Of a stretch of 5,288 nt of DNA, positions 1 through 5,288 are shown one piece after another. The DNA lies in NCBI GenBank assembly GCA_903930095.1, contig CAIYXE010000774.1, positions 1-5,288 of the forward strand, read 5' to 3'. This DNA is from an uncultured Hyphomicrobiales bacterium. Lineage in GTDB: Bacteria; Pseudomonadota; Alphaproteobacteria; Rhizobiales; Aestuariivirgaceae. Under the pieces are notes generated by a model. The model saw only the letters and a program-made list of their open reading frames with translations, searched no databases and was not told the DNA's origin. Within the stretch, counting starts at the first letter, position 1. Every line of letters starts with the position of its first letter. The position numbers and the translations under genes were made by a program.

Positions 1-580
1 AGCCCTCACGCCCACCCCACATCACGTAGTTGGCGCCGCCCAAGTCCTTGGTCACGTCCAGGCAGTGCTTCACCTGCGCTGCGCAATAGGCGAAGACGTC
101 CGGGTCCGGGTTGGTCGCCGCACCCGCCATGAAGCGGCGGTTGGAGAACATGTTGGCCGTGCCCCAAAGGAGCTTCTTGTTCTTCGCCGCCATCTTCTTC
201 TCGAAGATCTTGGCGATCTCGGTGACGTTGGCGTTGAACTCCTTCAGCGACTTGCCCTCGGGCGCAATGTCGAGGTCATGGAAGCAGAAGAAGTCCACGC
301 CCAGCAATTCGAGCGTGTCGAACATGACGTCCGCCTTCATGCGGGCGGCCGCCATCTCGTCGCCCATGTGGTGCCACTGGCGCATGAAGGTGTCGCCGCC
401 GAAGGGATCTCCGCCCGGCCAGCACAGCGTGTGCCAATAGGCCACCGCGAAGCGCATCTGGTCGCGCATGGGCTTGCCCATCACGATCTGGTCGGGATTG
501 TACCAGCGATAGGCAAGCTCGTTTGTTGTATGCGGGCCTTCGTATTTCACCGGGTCCTTGACGGAATAGAACTGGGACAT
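1..580 (-). CDS. xylA: Xylose isomerase, N-terminal part (gene runs off the left edge)
   Basis: Catalyses the metal-dependent interconversion of D-xylose and D-xylulose, the first step of the bacterial isomerase pathway, in the cytoplasm. My own translation from the ATG at 580 gives 193 residues with no stop, beginning [10 protein letters not shown]. Family hallmarks are [13 protein letters not shown] at residues 97-109, with His101 and Asp104 at the same numbers as the E. coli catalytic pair, LWGTAN at 138-143 and [10 protein letters not shown] at 184-193. The family is usually about 435-440 residues, so more than half, including most metal ligands, lies outside the window. The start is supported by AAGGAG about 11 bases upstream, inside the end of xylB. 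The ATG shares its A with the xylB TGA stop (TGATG), which suggests translational coupling. Nothing in the visible part looks damaged. The identification is very secure. Confidence 0.97.
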   Translation of the reverse strand, partial: MSQFYSVKDPVKYEGPHTTNELAYRWYNPDQIVMGKPMRDQMRFAVAYWHTLCWPGGDPFGGDTFMRQWHHMGDEMAAARMKADVMFDTLELLGVDFFCFHDLDIAPEGKSLKEFNANVTEIAKIFEKKMAAKNKKLLWGTANMFSNRRFMAGAATNPDPDVFAYCAAQVKHCLDVTKDLGGANYVMWGGREG

Positions 581-2037
581 CAGCGATAAATCTCCTTGAT
601 CGCGGGATAAATCTTCACATAGCGGCGGTAGTGTTCCTCGTAAGCCTCGCGCGCTTTCGCCTCAGGCTTGATGGTGCGCGCGGTCTTCGGCGCCGTCAGA
701 ACTTTTCGGAAGTCAGCACCCGTCGCGGCGATCAGGCCGAGGCGGGCCGCACCGAAGGCCCCGCCAACGTCACCCGCAGCCGGAAGATCGACGGGAACGC
801 CCAGCACGGTGGCGATGATCTTGAGCCAGAGTTCGGACTTGGACCCACCACCCACGGCGGTGACGCGCTTCACTTCCGTTCCCGCATCCTTCAAGGCTTC
901 CAGCGAGTCGCGGAAGGCGAAGGCCACGGCATCGAGTGCTGCATGGGTCAGCGCCTTGTGGTCGCTCTCATGGCCCAGCCCCATGATGAGGCCCCTGACC
1001 TGCGCATCCGCCACGGGCGTCCGCTCGCCGGAGAGATAGGGCAGCATGAGCGCGGGCGAAGGCCCGAGAAGCTTGCTGCCGAGTGCGCCTGTGAGCTTGG
1101 GCGCAGGAACCCCCAGCACGCCTGCCAGCCATTCGAGGCTGCCCGCCGCCGAGAGGATCACGCCCATCTGGTGCCATGTGCCGGGCACCGCATGGCAGAA
1201 GGCGTGCACGGCGCGGCCTGCATTGGGGCGGAACGTGTCGTTCGACACGAACATGACGCCCGACGTGCCGATGGAGACCAGTGCTGAGTTGTCAGTGACG
1301 GCGCCGATGCCGCAGGCTGCCGCCGCATTGTCGCCGCCGCCGCCCGCCACCACAGGACGCCTGGGCATGCCCCAGGCGCGCGCCACGGCGGGCGTGAGGC
1401 GCCCGGTCGCATCGGTCCCCTCATAAAGCTTCGGCATCTGGTCGAGGCTCATGTCGGTTGCAGCGAGAAGCTTCTCCGACCAGTCCCGGCGCGCCACGTC
1501 CAGCCAGTAGGTGCCAGAGGAGTCTGACATGTCGGAGGCATATTCCCCGGTCATTCTGAGGCGAATATAGTCCTTGGGCAGCAGCACCTTTGCCACCTGT
1601 GCGAAGGTCTTCGGCTCATGCTTTTTCACCCACACCAGCTTCGGCGCGGTGAAGCCCGCGAGCGGAATATTGCCGGAGATGGCGCGTGCCTTCGGCTCCC
1701 GCGCCTCAATATCCTCGCACTCCTTGAAGGAGCGCGCATCGTTCCACAGGATGCAGGGCCGCAGAACCTTGCCATCCTTGCCCAGCAAAGTCGCGCCATG
1801 CTGCTGGCCCGAAAGGCCGATGCCCTCGACGGCGGCAATCGCCTTGGGCTTCATCTTGCCCAACGTCTTCACCACGATGTTGCAGGCCTTCCACCAGTCC
1901 TCCGGATTTTGCTCCGACCAGCCGGGCTGCGGGCGCGAGACCTTCAGGGCTGCTGAGGCCGTTGCCACGATTTTCTGCTTGGCGTCGATCAGGACGCCCT
2001 TCACCGATGATGTGCCGAAATCCAGACCAAGATACAT
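580..2037 (-). CDS. xylB: Xylulokinase
   Basis: Phosphorylates D-xylulose with ATP to D-xylulose 5-phosphate, which feeds the pentose phosphate pathway; cytoplasmic, FGGY sugar kinase family. The chosen start gives 485 residues, a normal family length. N-terminal domain: DFGTSSVKG at 6-14 (phosphate-binding loop), [12 protein letters not shown] at 74-85, ILWNDAR at 96-102, and the xylulokinase-like [15 protein letters not shown] at 128-142 followed by LLPKDYIR and [15 protein letters not shown] at 232-240 carries the likely catalytic base Asp236. C-terminal ATP-binding domain: SIGTSG at 255-260, YLSGERTP at 334-341, and GGGSKSELW at 397-404. An ATG nine codons upstream (2064) is in frame, but it would overlap the regulator and lacks the good GAGGGAAG site found before 2037. 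The gene lies 10 bp after the regulator and overlaps xylA by one base. The position before the substrate-loop His is Gln rather than the Met of E. coli (GQQHG versus GQMHG). Confidence 0.96.
   Translation of the reverse strand: MYLGLDFGTSSVKGVLIDAKQKIVATASAALKVSRPQPGWSEQNPEDWWKACNIVVKTLGKMKPKAIAAVEGIGLSGQQHGATLLGKDGKVLRPCILWNDARSFKECEDIEAREPKARAISGNIPLAGFTAPKLVWVKKHEPKTFAQVAKVLLPKDYIRLRMTGEYASDMSDSSGTYWLDVARRDWSEKLLAATDMSLDQMPKLYEGTDATGRLTPAVARAWGMPRRPVVAGGGGDNAAAACGIGAVTDNSALVSIGTSGVMFVSNDTFRPNAGRAVHAFCHAVPGTWHQMGVILSAAGSLEWLAGVLGVPAPKLTGALGSKLLGPSPALMLPYLSGERTPVADAQVRGLIMGLGHESDHKALTHAALDAVAFAFRDSLEALKDAGTEVKRVTAVGGGSKSELWLKIIATVLGVPVDLPAAGDVGGAFGAARLGLIAATGADFRKVLTAPKTARTIKPEAKAREAYEEHYRRYVKIYPAIKEIYR
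587..597 (-). promoter_or_regulatory. Ribosome binding site of xylA within the 3' end of xylB
   Basis: The minus strand reads ATCAAGGAGATTTATCGCTGATG. AAGGAG is a strong Shine-Dalgarno core about 10-11 bases before the xylA ATG, and it sits inside the final codons of xylB. With the TGATG stop/start overlap, this supports coupled translation of the kinase and isomerase. It also explains why no separate promoter is needed between them. Confidence 0.75.
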
Positions 2038-2050
2038 GCGTCTTCCCTCA
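2038..2050 (-). promoter_or_regulatory. Ribosome binding site of xylB, overlapping the regulator stop codon
   Basis: On the minus strand the sequence reads TGAGGGAAGACGCATG. The regulator's TGA stop overlaps the purine-rich GAGGGAAG, which lies about four bases before the xylB ATG at 2037. This decides the xylB start in favour of 2037 over the upstream in-frame ATG at 2064. It also implies that xylB is translated from the same message as the regulator. Confidence 0.75.
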
Positions 2051-3073
2051 CGGAATGTTGTCACGAAGATAGATATCGATACGGATGCGCTCCATCTGCT
2101 CGACGATGGGCGCGCGATCGGCCTTCGACATGAGAACGCGGATGGCGCTTCTCACCTCGTGGCCGGCATCCTGGTTGATGATGATGTCGATCGTGCCGTC
2201 GATGAGCGCGCGGCGCGTGTCGTCCGTCAGTTCATGGGTGATGAACACCAGCTCGCGCTGGCGGCCCGCGCCCTCGAGTGCGGCGGCGATGCCGGCAGAG
2301 CCCGCACCCACATTGTAAAGCCCGATCATGTCCGGATGGTCAGCCAGAAGCTGCTCGGCCACGCTCTGCACCTTGTCACGGTCATCACGGCCCTCACGCA
2401 CGGGGAGCAGGGTGAGGTTCGGATAGTCATGCGCCATCACCTGCTCGAAGCCGAACTGCCGTTCGATATGGTCGCGCAAGGACAGCGATCCGGCGATCAG
2501 CCCCACCTTGCCCTTCCGCCCGCTGAGATAGCGGCCCATCAGCGTTGCCGCGGTGCGCCCCGCTGCCGAATTGTCAATGCCGACATAATGATCCCGCCGC
2601 GAAGCTGGAACATCCGACACGAGGGTAACCACGCTGACGCCCCGTTCATGCAGCGCATTGATGGCTTCACGCACCTGCGGATGGTCGAGCGCCACAACCG
2701 CCACGCCGTCATAGACAGGACCGATCTCGTCCAGCGCGGCGGCCAGCAGGGAAGCCTTGAACACGTCGGCATGGCGAAGGTCGATCACCACCTTCTCATG
2801 CTGCATGCGGGCGGCCTCTTCGCGCACCGCATCGCCAAGTGCGATCATGAAGGCGTTGGAACCCTCCGGCAGGATGAAGCAGAAACGGTATTCGCGGGCC
2901 CGGGCGAGGCGTGCCGCCAGCCTGTCCGGCTGGTAGTTGAGGCGGCGTACCGCCTGCTCAACCCGCTCTGCCGTTTTCGGCCGCACTGCCGCGCGCCCGT
3001 TCAGCACACGGTCGACCGTCGCAACACTCACGCCGGCCGCGGACGCGACATCCTCTATGGTAGCCCTGACCAT
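2048..3073 (-). CDS. LacI-family transcriptional regulator, probable xylose operon repressor
   Basis: 341-residue LacI/GalR-type regulator, a normal length. Residues 5-26 form the helix-turn-helix (TIEDVASAAGVSVATVDRVLNG). Its numbering lines up with E. coli LacI, so the specificity positions 17-18 are Val-Ala (as in GalR) and position 21 is Asp where LacI and most relatives have Ser. Residues 48-58 are the hinge helix (YQPDRLAARLAR region). From about 62 onward is a periplasmic-binding-protein-like sugar domain, with VGIDNSAAGRTAA (164-176) and GKVGLIAGS (188-196) typical of the ribose/xylose-binding type. It is the first gene of the lacI-xylB-xylA cluster, so xylose or a derivative is the likely inducer; this is inference from context. 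No Shine-Dalgarno is clear before the ATG, and an in-frame TGA lies two codons upstream, so this start is the earliest possible. A predicted operator and promoter lie immediately upstream. Whether it represses or activates cannot be read from the sequence. Confidence 0.92.
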   Translation of the reverse strand: MVRATIEDVASAAGVSVATVDRVLNGRAAVRPKTAERVEQAVRRLNYQPDRLAARLARAREYRFCFILPEGSNAFMIALGDAVREEAARMQHEKVVIDLRHADVFKASLLAAALDEIGPVYDGVAVVALDHPQVREAINALHERGVSVVTLVSDVPASRRDHYVGIDNSAAGRTAATLMGRYLSGRKGKVGLIAGSLSLRDHIERQFGFEQVMAHDYPNLTLLPVREGRDDRDKVQSVAEQLLADHPDMIGLYNVGAGSAGIAAALEGAGRQRELVFITHELTDDTRRALIDGTIDIIINQDAGHEVRSAIRVLMSKADRAPIVEQMERIRIDIYLRDNIP

Positions 3074-3078
3074 GCTTC

Positions 3079-3107
3079 ATCAAAGCCTGCCCGGCCTTTT
3101 CCGTCAA
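3079..3107 (-). promoter_or_regulatory. Candidate sigma-70-type promoter for the lacI-xylBA operon
   Basis: On the minus strand TTGACG (3107-3102, five of six matches to TTGACA) is followed after exactly 17 bases by TTTGAT (3084-3079, four of six matches to TATAAT). Transcription starting six or seven bases further would begin at 3073 or 3072, on the regulator's ATG, which gives an essentially leaderless message. The palindrome at 3111-3128 ends three bases before the -35 hexamer. The spacing is ideal, but the -10 match is modest and the element is predicted by eye only. Confidence 0.45.
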
Positions 3108-3110
3108 TTC

Positions 3111-3128
3111 CTGATAGGCGTCTATCAG
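3111..3128. promoter_or_regulatory. Putative LacI-family operator (18-bp palindrome)
   Basis: The sequence CTGATAGGCGTCTATCAG has perfect 7-bp arms (CTGATAG/CTATCAG) and a CG at its exact centre; 16 of 18 positions are symmetric. A central CpG flanked by equal half-sites is the recognised form of LacI-family operators. It lies 38 bp before the start of the LacI-type gene and directly upstream of a -35-like hexamer on the same strand, so autoregulation is the simplest reading. I found no second copy in the window. A transcription terminator is less likely because the stem is AT-rich and no T-run follows on either strand. Confidence 0.65.
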
Positions 3129-3133
3129 TAGCC

Positions 3134-4843
3134 TCAGTCGACGGCCTTGACGGTGCCCTGGCGGTGGTCGCCCGAATAGACCTTGAAGCGGCCGATCTTG
3201 CGCTCCTCGGCATAGCGGCGGAGCATGGAGCGGGTCGCCTCGTCGGGGAGCCTGTCCCACGGGATGTCCTCAAAGTCCGCCAGCACCGTGCGCCCGCGCG
3301 CATGGAGCAGCGCCTCGCCCCGGTAATAGATGCATTGCTCGCGCGTGCCGGGGTTCTCGAACACGGCGAAGAGGAAGCCCAGCGTGGCATCAAGGCCTTC
3401 GCGCACCAGGAAATCGTGAAGTTGCGAGGCGCTGCCGCTGGGTCCGCTGCGCCCGGCCTCCGGCAGCACCAGCCCGTTGGGGCGGGAGGCGTCAGGCAGG
3501 AGGATCAGCCGGTTGTCGTTCTCGAGGATCGCACCCACCACGGTGCGGCTGGAGGACGAGGCGGCATTGACCGCCGCCTGCTCCAGTCCGAGGGTGATGT
3601 AGTGCCCGCGGGCATAGCCCAGCGGATTGGCATCCGTATAGGAGAAGGCCTCTACCCGGCCCATGAGGATGATGTGGTCGCCCGCGTCGATCACCTGGTA
3701 GCGCGCGCAGTCGAACCAGGCGGCTGCACCTTCGAGCAGCGGATCGCCGAAAGGCCCCGGCCGCCAGCCGACCGCCTCGAATTTGTCCGGGCGCTTGGAA
3801 GCGAAGAGAGCGGAGGTGTCCTTCTGCGCCTCGGACAGGATGTTGACCGCGAAGCCCTGCGCCTTTCGGAACACGTCAACGCTGGCGGCCGACTTGCCGA
3901 TACAGACCATGAGAAGCGGCGGCTCCAGCGACACGGAGGTGAAGCTGTTTGCCGTGAAGCCCCGGGGTTGCCCGTCAATCCCCGCCGTCGTCACGATGGT
4001 GACCCCCGTCATGAAGCTGCCGAAGGCGCTGCGGAGTTCCCGGTTGTCGAAGCTGCTCAGGCGCTCGGCGAAGAGTGCCGAGAGCAGCGCATTGGCCTCC
4101 TGCCAGTGGGTAAGCGTCATCATGTGGCGTGCGCCCGCGATGATTGCACTCCTGCCGCGCATGACAGCCCCTGCCATCGCCTCGGCCATGGCGGGTGTCG
4201 CGTTCGGGTCACCATCGCCGGTGGCGAAGAGTGCCGGGCAGAGAATGGCGGAAAGCCTGTCCGTGAAGTCGCGGTCGGAGGTGGCGAAGATGCGGTAGGC
4301 GGTGGCGTATGAGGCGAGATCGGTTCGCTCCAGCCAGTGGCGTACGCGCTCGCGCAGGGTCTCCTCGTCCTTGTCGAACCACCGGTCGAGCGCCGGCTCG
4401 AAGCTGAGGCCGGGGGCAATCGCTGCGGCGCGCGCCTCCACTGCGGCGCGGGCCTCAGGGCTCCGTTCATGAACGGAATTCAGCACCGCCAGCCGCCGCA
4501 CCCGCTGCGGGTGCGCGATGGCAAGGCCCATGGCCACGAGCCCGCCCATGGAATGGCCCACGACATTCACCGCCGTGATGCCGAGGTCGTCGAGGAGCCG
4601 CCGCGCCTGGGCCACGTAGTCTTCGAGCGTTGCCGTTCCGGGCAGCGCCAGGCTGTCGCCATGGCCCGCCATGTCCATCGCGATGACACGGTGCGTGGCC
4701 GAGAAGGCCGCGATCTGCGGCGCCCAGGCCTCCGCATTGAGGCCCACGCCATGGATAAGGAGGATTTCCTCGCCCTCGCCCTTGTCGATGAAGCTGGTGC
4801 CGCCGAGACTCTTGCGGAGATGGGACAGTGCGGATGTGGGCAA
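3134..4843 (-). CDS. Three-part fusion: alpha/beta hydrolase - DIM6/NTAB flavin reductase - Nudix-like C-terminal domain
   Basis: 569 residues, with no signal peptide or membrane segment, so presumably cytoplasmic. Residues 1-258 are a complete alpha/beta hydrolase: HGVGLNAEAW (31-40, oxyanion loop), GHSMGG with nucleophile Ser98, TGDGDPN with probable Asp212, and ARHMM with His240. Residues about 262-420 are a complete flavin reductase of the NtaB/HpaC/RutF type: FGSFMTGVTIVTT (274-286), GFTANSFTSVSLEPPL (295-310), FAVNILSE (331-338), and GDHIILMGRVEAF (388-400). Such enzymes use NAD(P)H to reduce FMN or FAD for a partner monooxygenase. Residues about 433-569 (VVGAILENDNRLILLPD onward) resemble a Nudix fold lacking the catalytic glutamates. 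The last two parts together, about 308 residues, match the length I recall for NtaB (nitrilotriacetate monooxygenase component B). The start is TTG with AGGA seven bases upstream; no ATG occurs in frame until residue 56. An Opp/Dpp-type ATPase gene lies upstream. The substrate and the partner oxygenase are not visible. Confidence 0.88.
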   Translation of the reverse strand: MPTSALSHLRKSLGGTSFIDKGEGEEILLIHGVGLNAEAWAPQIAAFSATHRVIAMDMAGHGDSLALPGTATLEDYVAQARRLLDDLGITAVNVVGHSMGGLVAMGLAIAHPQRVRRLAVLNSVHERSPEARAAVEARAAAIAPGLSFEPALDRWFDKDEETLRERVRHWLERTDLASYATAYRIFATSDRDFTDRLSAILCPALFATGDGDPNATPAMAEAMAGAVMRGRSAIIAGARHMMTLTHWQEANALLSALFAERLSSFDNRELRSAFGSFMTGVTIVTTAGIDGQPRGFTANSFTSVSLEPPLLMVCIGKSAASVDVFRKAQGFAVNILSEAQKDTSALFASKRPDKFEAVGWRPGPFGDPLLEGAAAWFDCARYQVIDAGDHIILMGRVEAFSYTDANPLGYARGHYITLGLEQAAVNAASSSSRTVVGAILENDNRLILLPDASRPNGLVLPEAGRSGPSGSASQLHDFLVREGLDATLGFLFAVFENPGTREQCIYYRGEALLHARGRTVLADFEDIPWDRLPDEATRSMLRRYAEERKIGRFKVYSGDHRQGTVKAVD

Positions 4844-4850
4844 GGGGCAG

Positions 4851-4854
4851 TCCT
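4851..4854 (-). promoter_or_regulatory. Ribosome binding site supporting the TTG start of the hydrolase-flavin reductase gene
   Basis: The minus strand reads ACAGGACTGCCCCTTG. AGGA lies seven bases before TTG at 4843, a normal spacing. The resulting N-terminus (MPTSALSHLRKSLGG) leads directly into the first strand of the hydrolase fold, and an in-frame TGA lies at 4870-4868. TTG is therefore the best available start, although an in-frame CTG at 4867 cannot be excluded. Confidence 0.55.
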
Positions 4855-4962
4855 GTAAATGATGCAGTCAGCCTCTCGTCATGCAGAGGCCTTGGGCCGC
4901 CGTCAAGGCGGGCACACGCGGTTCCGGTGGCTGACCCTTGATGCCTGCGGGCGCGGCAGCGA

Positions 4963-5024
4963 GGCGGTTCTCTCGCGGAGAGACGCCCTCACCCCTCCCC
5001 CACATGCATCGGGGCGAGGGGGAG
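4963..5024. repeat. Tandem pair of GC-rich hairpins just after the ABC ATPase gene (REP-like or terminator)
   Basis: The first hairpin pairs GGCG-TCTCTC with GAGAGA-CGCC around a three-base GCG loop, with a two-base bulge (GT) on the left arm; ten base pairs in all (4963-4987). The second pairs CTCCCCC (4995-5001) with GGGGGAG (5018-5024), and its loop contains the palindrome ATGCAT. The C-rich text between them (CCCTCACCCCTCCCCC) resembles the repeated extragenic palindromes common in Rhizobiales genomes, as I remember them. The pair begins six bases past the ATPase stop codon. No T-run follows on the minus strand, so a classical intrinsic terminator is not shown. It may slow RNA decay or separate expression of the two genes. 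Confidence 0.5.
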
Positions 5025-5030
5025 CGCTTC

Positions 5031-5288
5031 CTAGGCCTTCACCTTGCCCTGGGCGCGCTGGGCGAGCAGGTTCGTCAGCCAGTCCGGGTCCATCTGCGGC
5101 ACCGAGGACAGGAGAAGCTCCGTATAGGCCGGATAGGGCGGGTTCAGCACCTGGGACTTCGGCCCCTGCTGCACCACCTTGCCCTGGTGCATGACCACGA
5201 TCTCATCCGAACTCGCCCGCACCGTGGCAATGTCATGGGTGATGAAGAGGTAGGAGACGTTGGTATCCTTCTGCAGCTTCATCAGCAG
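5031..5288 (-). CDS. Oligopeptide/dipeptide-type ABC transporter ATP-binding protein, C-terminal end (gene runs off the right edge)
   Basis: The last 85 residues are visible, ending in VKA and a TAG stop. The frame is open to the window edge, so the ATG at 5282 is an internal Met and not a start. YLFITHD contains the switch (H-loop) histidine of ABC ATPases. DEIVVMHQGKVVQQGP is the usual strand-turn-strand that follows. PPYPAYTELLLSSVPQMDPDWL is the C-terminal tail typical of the Opp/Dpp/Gsi subfamily, which energises import of peptides, nickel, glutathione or similar solutes. Walker A, Walker B and the signature motif lie outside the window, so I cannot say whether this is a single ATPase or the second half of a fused double ATPase. 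It lies 187 bp upstream of the hydrolase-flavin reductase gene on the same strand and may supply its substrate; that link is inference. Confidence 0.9.
   Translation of the reverse strand: MLMKLQKDTNVSYLFITHDIATVRASSDEIVVMHQGKVVQQGPKSQVLNPPYPAYTELLLSSVPQMDPDWLTNLLAQRAQGKVKA

Larger units (their letters stand above)
4844..5030. other. Intergenic gap with several inverted repeats
   Basis: 187 bp between the ATPase stop and the TTG start of the fusion gene, with no credible ORF. It contains four inverted repeats: GCCTCT/AGAGGC (4871-4890, 8-base loop), CCGCC/GGCGG (4897-4911), a long GC-rich hairpin at 4963-4987, and CTCCCCC/GGGGGAG (4995-5024). A TTGACG on the minus strand (4906-4901) could be a -35 box, but the hexamer 17 bases further, CATGAC, matches the -10 consensus at only three positions. 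A promoter for the fusion gene here is therefore possible but poorly supported. Confidence 0.6.

Noticed and set aside
65..589. A 174-codon open frame on the plus strand at the left end
   Set aside because: It is antisense to the xylose isomerase gene, which has catalytic His101/Asp104 and the [10 protein letters not shown] motif. The plus-strand product has no family features.
2038..2064. A nine-codon longer start for xylB
   Set aside because: It would overlap the regulator's end, adds a stretch (TTFREGRR) before the conserved first strand of the kinase, and lacks the ribosome site present before 2037.
3111..3128. The palindrome as an intrinsic terminator of the fusion gene
   Set aside because: The 7-bp stem is about half A/T and is not followed by a T-run on the minus strand; symmetry with a central CG before a LacI-type gene fits an operator better.
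1574..4312. A 912-codon open frame on the plus strand
   Set aside because: It lies antisense to xylB, the regulator and the fusion gene, all of which have clear family motifs. Its translation is rich in His, Arg, Ala and Gly with no recognisable domain, as expected for the antisense shadow of GC-rich coding DNA.
3134..4843. The fusion gene as two genes merged by a sequencing error
   Set aside because: The frame is continuous over 569 codons. The inter-domain region (about residues 256-272) shows no start codon with a ribosome site or frame disturbance, so a true fusion is the simpler reading, although a base error cannot be fully excluded.
4337..4862. Plus-strand open frames of 173 and 63 codons near the start of the fusion gene
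   Set aside because: Both are antisense to the hydrolase domain, whose Ser98 motif and oxyanion loop are intact, and neither shows a domain of its own.
4859..5194. A 111-codon plus-strand open frame over the intergenic gap and the ATPase end
   Set aside because: Its product is a Pro/Arg/Ala/Ser-rich low-complexity translation, and half of it is antisense to the ABC ATPase tail. It has no convincing ribosome site.

Overview
The window is GC-rich, and every gene I can support lies on the minus strand, so it reads right to left. The protein styles (a rhizobial-type LacI regulator next to xylBA, and an Opp/Dpp ATPase ending in a 'LLSSVPQMDP' tail) suggest an alphaproteobacterium, probably of the Hyphomicrobiales (Rhizobiales). 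This placement is inferred from family resemblance only. No RNA gene, insertion sequence, CRISPR array or phage gene was seen.

Right part (5288 to about 3134): the last 85 codons of an oligopeptide/dipeptide-type ABC transporter ATPase are followed by a 187-bp hairpin-rich gap. After the gap comes a 569-residue multidomain protein with a TTG start. It joins an alpha/beta hydrolase, a DIM6/NTAB-type flavin reductase and a C-terminal domain that looks like a degenerate Nudix fold. An FMN reductase beside a peptide-type importer suggests a catabolic locus in which an imported substrate is attacked by an FMNH2-dependent monooxygenase and then hydrolysed. The monooxygenase is not in the window, so the substrate is unknown.

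Left part (3133 to 1): this is a compact D-xylose utilisation operon in the order lacI-type regulator, xylB (xylulokinase), xylA (xylose isomerase, cut by the left edge). The regulator and xylB are 10 bp apart, and xylB and xylA overlap by one base (TGATG). XylA converts D-xylose to D-xylulose and XylB phosphorylates it to D-xylulose 5-phosphate for the pentose phosphate pathway. The 60-bp gap in front of the regulator holds a near-perfect 18-bp palindrome with a central CG, the hallmark of a LacI-family operator. It directly abuts a sigma-70-like promoter whose predicted start point falls on the regulator's ATG. The cassette may therefore be autoregulated, with a leaderless regulator message.

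The most unusual items are the three-part fusion enzyme and the operator/leaderless-promoter arrangement. The xylose genes themselves are ordinary.
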